Shown here piece after piece: positions 32,401-41,000 of a stretch of 64,000 bases of DNA (positions are counted from its first letter, which is position 1; the number at the start of each line of letters is the position of its first letter). Below the pieces are notes generated by a model. The model searched no databases. It was not told the DNA's origin and saw only the letters and a list, made by a program, of their open reading frames with translations. Source of the DNA: Oegoconia quadripuncta (lineage: Eukaryota; Arthropoda; Insecta; Lepidoptera; Autostichidae); NCBI GenBank assembly GCA_949316235.1, contig OX438742.1, positions 30,820,853 to 30,884,852 of the forward strand, given 5' to 3'. The translations under genes were made by a program, and so were the position numbers.

Positions 32401-35400
32401 ATGATTAAATAAGTGAAAGAATACTCTTTATTGCACAAGAAATGAAACAACAGTAATATAGGTACTACAGTTATGATAAACTACATTGTACAACTTCGGT
32501 GACCTCTTCCGGACAACCGGTGGTTAAAAGAAAATTAAAATTAAAAAAAAGAGGTTATTAGAAAGGACAGCTTTACAAAAAATATATGATAATATAACAT
32601 GACAGACAAAACCAGAATAAAGTTGCTACGCAACTGACCAATGTCTTAATGAAAGTACAGAACAATAACCTAAATGTAATATGTACATACATCACATATA
32701 CTTAACTAATGTAACGTCTCTTGGTATTTTTTGTATGCAAGAAAAAGTTAGCAGTCTATTTAAAACTCCGAAAAATATACTTACACCGTTTTCGGCCGTC
32801 GCCGGTACACGAAATGACGCGATCGGTGTGTATAGTGGCGCTCAACAAAGTGACGTGCGCTCGCTCTGAACACTTGTGGGCGACTGAATCACAGCGATGC
32901 GCGACATTATTTTATATCGCCGCGCGGCCGCCATAGTAAAAATGTATGGCGGATTTGAAGCGCATTTTGATAAATTCATATCTTAATTGCCTAATACAAT
33001 TTTTTATATTGGAGACGGTAAATTTGTAGTATAAACACTCCTGTTTCGGTTGAACTAAAAATAAGCGTAGATTTCTAATGTTATAAACTAAAAAAATACT
33101 TAACGCCACCATACGTTTTTTGCATTTTTGTCTAACTTTCCGTAATTTTGTAGAGTAATGTATAAATAATTTTAACATTTTTCCACGGAGTAAATATTAA
33201 GACATTCTTCGTCATGGTAAAAGTATTTTTTTTAAATGTGTATATCAAGTATTGTTGAATTTATCAACTTAACAGTAACTGCTGTTTTAGCACATTTCCC
33301 TCGGCGCAGGCTTAAATGTAAAATATGCTGTCGAGTTTTTGGTTTTTAAACGCATAAAGTTATTGTATATGCCTTTTTGACATCCCATGAGATTTCAAAT
33401 CTCCGTAGTGACTGCTGAAAATCATATCTCAAAATTTGGATATCGCTACTTGATCAGTAATACTTTCAATAACTTGAAGATAGTGTTTCTAGGTGGGTCT
33501 TCAAGCCAAGAATCCCCAAACTTTTGCCTATATTGTGGTTTGGGCGTTAGTAACGCATGAATTCGCGAAAATAACACGACACGGCTCACAGTCCAAGATC
33601 AAGTTACCAAAAGCAGAGAAGTGACAGGGTTTTTTAATCGTAAACAAACTGCTACTAAAAAATATTGTACGCGGAAGCCCCGCGAATAGCGTAACGAATC
33701 AACGGAATCGTTTGTTCGTCTTTCATTGGTGCCTCTACAGTAAAAGTAAACAGTCCTGGAAATTAAACAGAAATAATATACGAAAACGTATCAGTGGTAT
33801 CGCATTATACGTAATTTACAATTCTACTTAACAACTAGGAAATTCCACTAGGCTCTAAGAGCAATATTTCGCACTAAAGGGGAGGCCAAGACCCCTAGTT
33901 TCAGTGGAAACTCCACTAAGTTGGCAATACTGGCAATGGCAAACTGACGATTGGATTGCCGACTGTCGGAACGTCTGGAGCAATGTCGGAATGGCTGCCA
34001 CGTCGGCGCAAATTTGGCTGGCACCAACCAAATCGGAATGTTTAACTGCACTTTTCCTAAAGAAATGAGTACCTATAAAGGTTTTGGGGTTTCAAACCTT
34101 GTAATTAATATATGGGAATGCAATGGTGTCGAATCCAAAGTAGAATGCAGAATTTTGTGCAGGTACATCAAATTTTATTGTTTTCATCTAAGAAGCAAAG
34201 TTACACCAAATGCCACCAATCTTACCTCATACCTGAAGCCAGCTATTTTAAGACATTTCGTCTGCACCCTTCAATACCTTTGGAAGTGACATTATAACAA
34301 AGCGACTGTGTGACAGAATCATCTGGTTCAGCTTAAAAAACTCATTGTATTTCAAGTAGTTTAAAAATAAATTGGATAAATGAACAGAACACAATTGTCG
34401 GAGTTCCGACGCGCATTTGGCATTTTGTTGGGGGATAGAACAGAACACAATTGTCGGAGTCCCGACGCGCATTTGGCATTTTGTTGGGGGATAGAACAGA
34501 ACACGATTGTCGGAGTCCCGACGCGCATTTGGCATTTTGTTGGGGGATAGAACAGAACACGATTGTCGGAGTCCCGACGCGCATTTGGCATTTTGTTGGG
34601 GGATAGAACAGAACACGATTGTCGGAGTCCCGACGCGCATTTGGCATTTTGTTGGGGGATAGAACAGAACACAATTGTCGGAGTCCTACCGCGCATTTAG
34701 CGTTTTGTATGGATATAGTATGGATCATAAATAATAATATAAATTAAAATGCGCAATTGGTAGGTGTTTGAATAACGTTAAATTTAGATATGTTATTTTT
34801 CCAGTAATGCCAACGGAGCAAAAAACTGGCTTTTACTTGGACATCGAGGACTACCTTATTGGATTACTACACTTGTGCACCGAACTGGTAATATATTGTT
34901 TCTACATTCTCTGTCAGAATTTTCATTTTGCTACTGAGATTGGTAGCTTTTCTTTCTCTAAACAACACTGTCTCAATATTATCTAATTTATTAACTATAT
35001 AGGGTGAATTTTAATTCGTGTAAGTCCTGGGGGCCGATCGCGTTAAGTTTGAACGATAATATCAAAGCTAAACCATAACGAAAAACGTTATGTTAATCAC
35101 TTTTCTTATCGCGCTAATCATTTGAACGGAAATTAAACTAGTTTTTTTTAAGACTCGTAGTTACTTTTGTAACGTCAACGATATAATCGTTCACCAAAAA
35201 AAAACACGATACCATTTTTTACATCAGCTAAACCAAAACCAAAAACGTTCCGTTCGAACGGTAAAACCGTTGTAAACTAGCGCAATTGTTCCCCTGTTTA
35301 CTGGTGACTCCAATACTGATTACAAAACACTGGAATTCATTGCCGAATTCTATTAAAAATATTTTCGATTACGTTCCATAGTAATCCATTCTGAAACCAC

Positions 35401-38400
35401 CGTACTATGGAAGTCCAACAATTTTCAGCTAAATTAGGGTATGGTTCCTAATAGAAATTTGTTCGTAATCAGGAATGGAGTCACCAGCTTATATGTATAT
35501 TAGCAATATTTATATTACGTTATGCAATGTTATATGGAATTCTATTTCACCTATCAGTAATACAATAAAAATGTTTTCTAACCATTCTGTAGCTTGCTTT
35601 AGGTACAGGTATTTTAGTTATAAAACCTACAATATTAAATTAAAGTTACCAGGCTGAACTTCATTGTGTTGTAAAAGATGCTGAGATCTAAAACATTTTT
35701 CAAAAAAATCATAGAATGGCCACTTTTTATTTTCTAAAAATAGTTTATTGAGTCGTGATATTTGCCCTCAGTGAAAATTTTTGTTAAATATAAAGAAGTT
35801 ATTGATCGGTCTTTCTTACTTATCCTCTGGAAGCAGGGTGCTACACGACCAGGAAACTCAATTCACTATTTTTTTATTTACTTATTATCGGCAGCACAAA
35901 ACGACATCCATAAAAACACCAGATGAATATAGAAACTTGTCAAACAGGACAGACGATTGCTGACCAAGCTGCCAGTCTCCAACACCACCCTCTCCTGTGG
36001 CAAAGCTACACTACTGTAATGAGAGGAGACTGGTAACTTGACCAGCTTGGTTAAAGTTCATCGAAGACTGCCCCAGTTATGGATGCCTCCGCTACCTTAA
36101 TTATGCCATCCAGGCCCGGCAAAACCTTAGAGACCAGACCACGAGGCCAGGTTACTCTAGGTAGCGAGGGATCCACGATCAAGACCAAGTCCCCAACGGC
36201 CACGTATTGATTTGTATCCCGATTAGAGGAGCCCGTATGTAGGAGCGAGGGTAAATATTCTTTTACCCAGCGAACCCAGAGAGAACCCCCCTATTCAAGT
36301 GGCATCATCGGGGGAGTTCAGGCCCGATGGAACCCAATACCACTATGCTAAATACGTCCTCTGCTAAATGCCTCCGAGATTTCACCGACTCGGTTCGTCA
36401 CGAACGTCTTTAGAGAATGACCTTCCGTTCGTAACCAACCGAGAACCGTTGATAGCCCGTTAGTGTCGAGGGCTAAAAGCTGCTGCGAGCGTAGTGAACA
36501 TCTAGATAAAACTGTTTCCTAACTAAAAAATCTAAATTCTCAAGAGTAGGCTCTTTTAAGGTAAGCCGTATGGTTGTCAAAATGTACTGGTTTCGTCTTG
36601 CTGTGAGTCGCCCCGTGCACCACCCACCCTAACAGGGTTAGAGTCGCGACCGGCTGAGCGCGAGTGCCGGAACTGATATCGCGAGCGACGGTGAGGTGCC
36701 AATCCTCGGCGCCGATCAATGTCATCGGCTTTCCCTCAATGAAGGTTACCTCATGAGCTATTTCTGACAAATGAGCATAGGTACTTGGAAACGTCATTAT
36801 AAACGACGGTCTGCTTAGACAAATTCAAGTTCCTCATAGCTCGAGCGTTACGAATTTGGTAAGAATGAGACGCATACTTACCATGAATTTGAAAGTTGAC
36901 GTAGTTTGCTTTGTCCTCTCGAGTCAGGCTTCCTACTCCTTGAACTCGAATGTGTACCTTCGGACCGCTCAACCCGATTTTTGAGGTTATATCCGTGTCT
37001 ATTAAAGTGGCGGTACAGCCATCGTCTAAAAGTGCAAGAGTCTCAACCTCACCTAAAGGGCCGCTAACAATCACGGATAAAACTTTTAACAAAACTTCGA
37101 ATACGCGCCGTCGTTCATAAGTCGAGTTATTATCGAGAACTGAAACCGATGGTAGTGGTTTGTCGAAAGGAGATTCGCAATCTAAATTTTCAGTTAGTAG
37201 ACTCTTTCTCTATACAAGTGCAAACTTTTAGATGCGACATTGACGGCGAAACAGGTAAGTTGGCACCAACTTCAACTTTTTATTTTATGGCAATCGGTTG
37301 TAATTTATGATGAAATGAGACCGTCAATGTCACATTTTTTTGAGCGACATTTCATCCAGTTATAGCGTTTATTTCCCAAACACCTTGACTTTGGCAGAAT
37401 CATCGTCAAACACGATGGAGCCATAAAACCTCCAAAAAGTGAAGTGAACGTTTATTTTTAACAACTAATGCCAATTTTTCATCAGCATGAATATTCCAAA
37501 TAAATTTCGCATGATAAGAACCCTGCGAATCACGCCATTCGCATATCAAAAAGAGCCCCGCTCGTGTCTTTTTGATAAATAAAACCTGCCTATGCTAATA
37601 ACTTCTTTTTCATTTCCCTAATACCGTAAGGTTTTTTCCTTACGGTGAAAAAACTCATCCGGTATACATATATTTATTTATTTAATCTCTTCCTTTGCTT
37701 TTCCATCTTTCTGTGCTTGTTTTTGTCTATTATATAGCAAGCATTTATTTAATAAATATATCAGTAGTTATAGTATAGTACTCTCAACTGGCTTTTTTTT
37801 TCTTTCTGTTTCTCATGTTCTATCCACCAGTATTTCCAATCCTGTTTTTCCTCAGTGTTTTTTTGGCTTGACTTTGGCAGAATCATCGTCAAACACGATG
37901 GAGCCTTAAAACCTCCAAAAAGTGAAGTAGAGTTCTAAGTATATTCTCTGGCGCAATGGAATTCACAGTGGTAATTTTAATTTATTAGTCTGTTTCATTC
38001 TATCTAAAGTCAGCTACCGATTTGTTAGAAAACATTTTCTTCTATCACTGTCAGGTACGCTATCCGTGTGCAAAAAGTCACAGCCTTTGAGATTTAAAAG
38101 TGTGTTCTTACTGGACTATCGTAAGAAAGATAGGAAACGTGTTCGAGGTAGGAACCATTGTCCGATTGCGAGGCTAATTCGCTGCTCGAGGTAGCTGCCA
38201 GCATTTTTATTTCTTATAATGGATGATGAATATTTCTAAATTGTAATTTTGACATAATATCGTATACAATGTAATTGTTTCTATTTTTTATAAATTGAGA
38301 TTGCTGGTATTTAAAGCAGTTTAGATTTTGTAAGTAAAGTAATTGTAAAAAACTGCGTAAAGAATAAATATCCTTTTTATTTTTTCAAGGCCCGGCTTGC

Positions 38401-40000
38401 CGTTACCTCGGTTTCGCTCCGCGCATACCGTAAACCGCTTCTGATCTCCAAGTTCGTCATGGAAGTCAACGCTGGGTTCAGGTACGTTCGTAATAAATAA
38501 AATTCAGGTATGTTCGTAAAAATCCCCCGTATATGAGGCCACAGTCCACCACGCTGGCCCAATGCGGGTTGGGGACTTCAGATGCCTTTGAATTTTTATT
38601 TCTCAGGCATGCAAGGTTTCCTCACGAGGTGTTCCTTCACCGTTTAAGAGCAGTCGGATAAATGCACATAAATAATTAGGTTAAATTTAAAAACCGATTG
38701 CTACATTGGCCTGCCTGGGAATCCAACCCGGACCTCCTAAATTGAGAGACCGGCGCTTAATCGCTGAGCCACCGACGCTTCCTGAATTGCTCGCTGAATT
38801 TTATAATATGGAAAATTATTTTTTTATGTGATATAGCTATACATTAACGATTTTCGGATTTTTTTCCTTTATTTGTGTCGTGTCTTGCTACTTACAAAAT
38901 TTCATGGTTGTAGGTCTAGGTTTAGATTTTAAAGCCCCAAAGGACCGCAGACCTAAGTATTTGATAATAATTTCAACTTGATACCTCAACTCGTCCCTGA
39001 GAAAAAAGTTTTAATAGACACACGGACTACGAAGTGATCCTATAACATTTAGTTTTTTTTTGGGGTCTGCTCCATAATTAATTATACAGGGCTATTTTAC
39101 ATGATTAACGGTAGCATGTGGGCTATTTCACGTATACCATTCGCAGTTCTCTAAAATGATAGTCCAGACAAGAGGGTAATTTTTGGCAACTGCTGTTGGT
39201 AAAGACTGAAAAGGCATAATGCATTAATTATGTCAAATAGCCCTGTATGAATAATTATGACGCCAACATCACATTAATAACAAGTTTCACACATCGTACA
39301 ACTGACGGATTATTCATAAACATTTTAATCTCTATTATTGCGGGTTATGTTTTCACATATTACATAGTAAAATTCGCTTAACATTTTCTTTCAGTAATTC
39401 CGTAATTGTCATTCTAATATTACCATTAGCGGGTTGCGATCTTGTGAAATAAGAACCAGGGAAAAGTACTGCCTTGTTCTACGAGATCGAATTAAGCCTT
39501 CCGTGGAAGAATGAAAGTCACCGACGTAGCCCGGCGGATTAGTAAATTGAGTGGCAGTATGCACAATGCGCGAAGAACAGATTATTGGGGCATTAAAGTT
39601 CTGGAGTGGAGACCACGCACTGACAAGCGCAGTGTGGGATGGTAAGGTGGACGGATGGCCTGATACGCTGAATGCAGGCAGTTTCCAACCGGTCGCTCTG
39701 GAAATCTATGAGAAGGATTGTTTTCAGCAGTGGATATCCTGTGGCTGTAAAATATCGCCTTCCGATGTTTAGGACTAAATACCGCTGGTTAAGGAAAACA
39801 AATTCCTTAAGTTAAAATCTGTCTTTTCATTATTTGTTTGAGGTTTATTTTTATATTATTTTAAGTTATTCTTTCACAGGTTACTGAACTTGAAGAACGA
39901 CCACCTGCGCAAGAGATTCGACGTGTTGAAATACGATATGAAGAAAATAGAGGAAGTGATCTTTGATCTCGCCATTAGAGGCTTGTTACCTGATGAGTAA
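23320..40000 (+). CDS. Tsn: Translin, complete, 7 coding exons
   Basis: Translin is a small all-helical nucleic-acid-binding protein that assembles with TRAX into the octameric C3PO endoribonuclease, which removes passenger-strand fragments during RISC loading; translin provides RNA binding, TRAX the catalytic residues. Exons: 23320-23409, 27767-27854, 28651-28747, 28914-29029, 34805-34887, 38390-38481, 39880-40000. All have AG/GT borders, all phases agree, and the sum is 687 nt: 228 residues plus TAA, the same length as human translin. Diagnostic blocks: YNDQWRFITQRYSFLIALTV (human FHEHWRFVLQRLVFLAAFVV), TGFYLDIEDYLIGLLHLCTE, LLNLKNDHLRKRFDVLKYDM. The ATG at 23320 follows a GC-richer leader. 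Introns total about 16 kb and hold most of the mobile elements here. No frameshift or stop, so it looks functional. Confidence 0.96.
24770..25170 (+). repeat. Unclassified repeat, copy 2 (partner at 6570-7100)
   Basis: Block by block similar to 6570-7100 (AATAGAGCCGAGTGTGTTTA, CTTTGCCATAGCAAATG, ACCGGTGAAATTAGATG) but shorter and with different frames. Lies in Tsn intron 1. Confidence 0.65.
25928..26100 (-). mobile_element. LINE 3' end (TTTATT tail)
   Basis: AATAATAAATAAATCTTTATT opens the repeat on the plus strand, as expected for the reverse of a LINE tail with an AATAAA signal. It is followed by CACTCACCAGTCATGAGG..., which gives no clear protein. In Tsn intron 1. Confidence 0.45.
26660..27560 (+). 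mobile_element. LINE remnant with RNase H domain
   Basis: 27078-27314 encodes DINVILVWIPGHSGIEDNEA then ADLLAMDATK, the last conserved block of a LINE RNase H (WIPGHSGI..NE.AD). Upstream shifted frames suggest more of the domain (SNPIILR-like). The surrounding frames are broken. In Tsn intron 1. Confidence 0.75.
27767..27854 (+). CDS. Tsn: Tsn coding exon 2
   Basis: 88 nt, phase 0 to 1. Encodes NIRNICKEMEHVSREAVTVM then QVIHHDEAQ, aligning with 'EIRKVVQSLEQTAREILTLL'. Acceptor ATTTTAG|AATA, donor CAAA|GTGAGT. Confidence 0.94.
28651..28747 (+). CDS. Tsn: Tsn coding exon 3
   Basis: 97 nt, phase 1 to 2. Encodes PIACTAVRELFERASNGFSA then LRLAVPPTDYH, the start of the helix that leads into the RNA-binding face. 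Acceptor TTTCAG|TCCC, donor CACAA|GTAAGC. Confidence 0.92.
28914..29029 (+). CDS. Tsn: Tsn coding exon 4
   Basis: 116 nt, phase 2 to 1. Encodes YNDQWRFITQRYSFLIALTV, WLERGILAPQSTVAAVLG; the W-R-F...QR-FL core is the family hallmark. Acceptor TGTGCAG|GTAC, donor GGCA|GTGAGC. Confidence 0.96.
29545..29815 (+). repeat. Lepidopteran repeat 'TTTACCCGACTGCCCAAAGG'
   Basis: Starts TTTTTACCCGACTGCCCAAAG, contains 'CGCCTTGACCGATTTTGA' and ends GGTCCACGCGAACGAAATCG then GGGCAACAGCTAGTG, both very common in moth and butterfly genomes. In Tsn intron 4. Confidence 0.7.
30568..31672 (-). mobile_element. 5'-truncated Jockey/CR1-like LINE
   Basis: The minus frame 31633-30752 encodes SVLGPLLFLIYINDIPKS, LLFADDSTVVYEDEEDINSS, WLECNNLKINPDKTKIMNF and FLGINIDSNMEW: RT motifs A to E with an intact FADD catalytic core. 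One extra base near 31610 splits the preceding VPQGSVLG. The 3' end carries AATAAA followed by (GATT)n, seen on the plus strand as CAATCAATCAATCAATCAAA. The 5' break, near 31672, falls inside a different coding sequence. In Tsn intron 4. Confidence 0.88.
31673..32262 (-). pseudogene. Two-exon start of a Mutator-like-transposase-type protein, cut by a LINE
   Basis: Exon 1 (32262-32170, 31 codons) begins MGNRKKRYYKLISKTRFKKK and ends at NEQ|GTCAGT. Exon 2 starts at 31825 after TTTTTTTAG and encodes ESPQETSDFELNIDIENEKQ then NGNRLINFTYIYQQLQEISS and HNSALGC. 'GNRLIN...HS..GC' resembles the N-terminal block of the insect 'Mutator-like transposase domain' proteins (recognition from memory, moderate). 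The frame runs straight into a LINE at about 31672, so the C-terminal part is lost. GC-rich DNA at 32780-32940 could be its old promoter. Confidence 0.45.
32405..32600 (-). mobile_element. LINE 3' tail fragment
   Basis: AGAATACTCTTTATTGCACA followed by GAAACAACAGTAATATAGGT and 'GGTGACCTCTTCCGGACAAC' is a recurring 3' end of CR1/Jockey-like LINEs, here on the minus strand. Confidence 0.5.
34387..34725. repeat. 56-bp minisatellite, six copies
   Basis: Copies start at 34387, 34443, 34499, 34555, 34611 and 34667. The unit begins GAACACRATTGTCGGAGTYC and continues CGACGCGCATTTGGC...GGGGGATAGAACA. The middle copies are almost identical; the last is diverged at both halves. Each unit has a GTCGG-AGTC-CCGAC stem. 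Because 56 is not a multiple of 3 and the unit lacks reverse-strand stops, all three minus frames stay open, which explains three overlapping 'ORFs'. In Tsn intron 4, just before exon 5. Confidence 0.97.
34805..34887 (+). CDS. Tsn: Tsn coding exon 5
   Basis: 83 nt, phase 1 to 0. Encodes MPTEQKTGFYLDIEDYLIGL then LHLCTEL; the LD-EDYL motif matches human 'FHLDVEDYLSGVLILASEL'. Acceptor TTCCAG|TAAT, donor ACTG|GTAATA. Confidence 0.95.
35000..35470. other. Unassigned intronic stretch, possibly a decayed DNA element
   Basis: Tsn intron 5. GTAATCAG..TGGAGTCACCAG occurs at 35468-35488 and inverted at 35308-35335, hinting at a decayed fold-back element. CGTT/AACG words are frequent. No coding sequence. 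Confidence 0.3.
36060..37260 (-). mobile_element. Decayed, internally deleted Bel/Pao LTR retrotransposon
   Basis: Minus strand, 5' to 3': protease-like LSVIVSGPLGEVETLALLDD then GCTATLIDTDI (37092-36751; the LLDDG active-site form usual in Bel/Pao), then VATLTLLGWVVHGATHS (36797-36540), RNase H-like WLRTEGHSLKTFVTNRVGEI (36490-36370), and the C-terminal integrase block GDLVLIVDPSLPRVTWPRGL then VSKVLPGLDGIIKV (36200-36060). Reverse transcriptase and most of integrase are missing and frames are broken. No LTR was identified. In Tsn intron 5. Confidence 0.8.
37384..37445 (+). repeat. 62-bp direct repeat, copy A
   Basis: TTGACTTTGGCAGAATCATC ... CCTCCAAAAAGTGAAGT; repeated at 37867-37928 with about one mismatch (CCATAAAA versus CCTTAAAA). 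Confidence 0.9.
37575..37668. mobile_element. Terminal fragment of the fold-back family of 40134-40587
   Basis: CCTATGCTAATAACTTC then CTAATACCGTAAGG...CCTTACGGTGAAAAAACTCA and ATCCGGTATA match the right terminus of the 40134-40587 element. Confidence 0.7.
37867..37928 (+). repeat. 62-bp direct repeat, copy B
   Basis: Second copy of the 37384-37445 unit, 483 bp downstream and in the same orientation. The pair brackets the fold-back terminal fragment. Confidence 0.9.
38390..38481 (+). CDS. Tsn: Tsn coding exon 6
   Basis: 92 nt, phase 0 to 2. Encodes ARLAVTSVSLRAYRKPLLIS then KFVMEVNAGF. It aligns with human 'SRLSVNSVTAGDYSRPLHIS', but the usual GDY is RAY, so this exon is more diverged than the others. 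Acceptor TTTCAAG|GCCC, donor TTCAG|GTACGT. A SINE begins about 30 bp downstream. Confidence 0.9.
38512..38785 (-). mobile_element. tRNA-derived SINE beside Tsn exon 6
   Basis: On the minus strand the head reads GCGTCGGTGGCTCAGCGATT (A-box-like) and GGTCCGGGTTGGATTCC (B box), 50-60 nt apart as in a tRNA. The body includes the plus-strand block GGTTTCCTCACGAGGTGTTC common in lepidopteran SINEs. It begins about 30 bp past the exon 6 donor. Confidence 0.85.
39485..39772 (+). mobile_element. RTE/BovB-like LINE C-terminal remnant
   Basis: Plus frames give RMKVTDVARRISKLSGSMHN, then IKVLEWRPRTDKRSVGW and CFQQWISCG, with shifts. They echo the 'W..KVLEWRPRTGKRSVGRP..RW' and 'QQW' ending of RTE-type polyproteins. 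Directly upstream of Tsn exon 7. Confidence 0.65.
39880..40000 (+). CDS. Tsn: Tsn coding exon 7 (terminal)
   Basis: 121 nt, phase 2 to TAA. Encodes LLNLKNDHLRKRFDVLKYDM then KKIEEVIFDLAIRGLLPDE, matching 'LLNLKNDSLRKRYDGLKYDV'. Acceptor TTTCACAG|GTTA. No AATAAA is seen before the fold-back element at 40134; the first is inside that element at 40243. Confidence 0.96.
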
Positions 40001-40133
40001 ATAGGGTCAGCATACGGAATTTTATCACAGTTTCCAGTGGATGACACGAGTGTGTGATAAGATTCCAGCATGTCCGTGATGTTAGCTACACAAAGTGGAA
40101 TTCAGCTATTTTGATAATGTCAAAAAATTGTGA

Positions 40134-40587
40134 ATACCGGATGAGTTTTTTTACCGTAAGGAAAAAAATAGGGCATATTTGGTAAGTGAAATAGAAGGTA
40201 TTGGCATAGGTAGTTTATTTATTTTTTTCAAATCCATCATCGAATAAAGCGTTATTTGTGTCATTTGACCGTCACGTTTGTGGCCTATTCCACACAATTA
40301 CATCCGGTATATTACTATTTCGACACAATTTTGGCGTAATTTGCAGGATTCCTATCATCCGAAATTTATTTGATACTCACATTTTCTCAAAGTTTTCTTT
40401 AATTATTTGATTTAATTATGTGATTGTGTGGAATAGGCCACAAACGCGACGGTCAAATGACACAAATAACGCTTTATTCGATGATGGATTTGAAAAAAAT
40501 AATTAAACTACCTATGCCAATAACTTCTATTTCACTTACCTAATATGCCCTATTTTTTTCTTTACGGTAAAAAAACTCATCCGGTAT
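40134..40587. mobile_element. Fold-back element, about 170-bp arms
   Basis: Left arm 40134-40303 (ATACCGGATGAGTTTTTTTA...) is matched inverted by 40418-40587 with few differences (TACCGTAAGG/AAGG versus AAAG). The 114-bp centre has no frame. Pieces of the same terminus occur at 37575-37668 and 47503-47545, so it is a family. ATCCGGTATATTACTATTTC plus 12 bp also occurs as a direct repeat at 40302 and 40579. It supplies the first AATAAA (40243) after the Tsn stop codon. Confidence 0.85.
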
Positions 40588-40724
40588 ATTACTATTTCGA
40601 CACAATTTTCTATGTAATAATGTACAAGGGCGGCAAAAAAGTCCGGCAAACAAAAATTCCGTCATTTACGCTCCTTCACAAAGACATCTATAACCTTCTT
40701 TTTGTTGTACCGAAATATACAGTT

Positions 40725-41000
40725 TCCATAAGAATTGTATATTTCGGTGGCACTATTTATGCACAGTTTTTGAGATACAAATTATAATCATTGTTAAAGC
40801 AGTCCTGCGGTTGAGAAATGAGGATTCCAGAGACACGTGACACCAGAATGTTCACTTAAAATGTTGAATAACTCTACCTACAGCAGCAGTGGCACTATTA
40901 TTTTTATATTTTCTTTGGACACTATTTAAGCTCAATTTTTACATTTTCAAAATAGCTGAACTCCGCTTTGTTTATTTTAGCACCACGTGCGGGTTCCAGT
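40725..41000 (+). repeat. Unnamed dispersed family, copy 1
   Basis: Carries TATATTTCGGTGGCACTATT, TTTTTGAGATACAAATTAT, GAGGATTCCAGAGACACGTG and CAGAATG.TCAC. Related copies: 43200-43470 (+), 46545-46800 (-) and a partial one at 47790-47970 (+). No frame is shared among the copies. Confidence 0.7.

Noticed and set aside
34387..34725. Possible CRISPR array
   Set aside because: Head-to-tail units with no unique spacers, in a eukaryotic intron; a minisatellite.
34248..34728. Three overlapping minus-strand open frames of 111-130 codons
   Set aside because: They are the 56-bp minisatellite read in three frames; unit length and absence of stops explain them.
37190..37255. Candidate Tsn exon (TTTTCAG|TTAGTAGACTC...|GTAAGT)
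   Set aside because: Good splice sites and one SRL match, but the matching frame hits a stop and the true exon is at 38390-38481.
38700..38785. Free-standing tRNA gene
   Set aside because: The A and B box-like words belong to a SINE head; the cloverleaf is degenerate and the repeat body follows.
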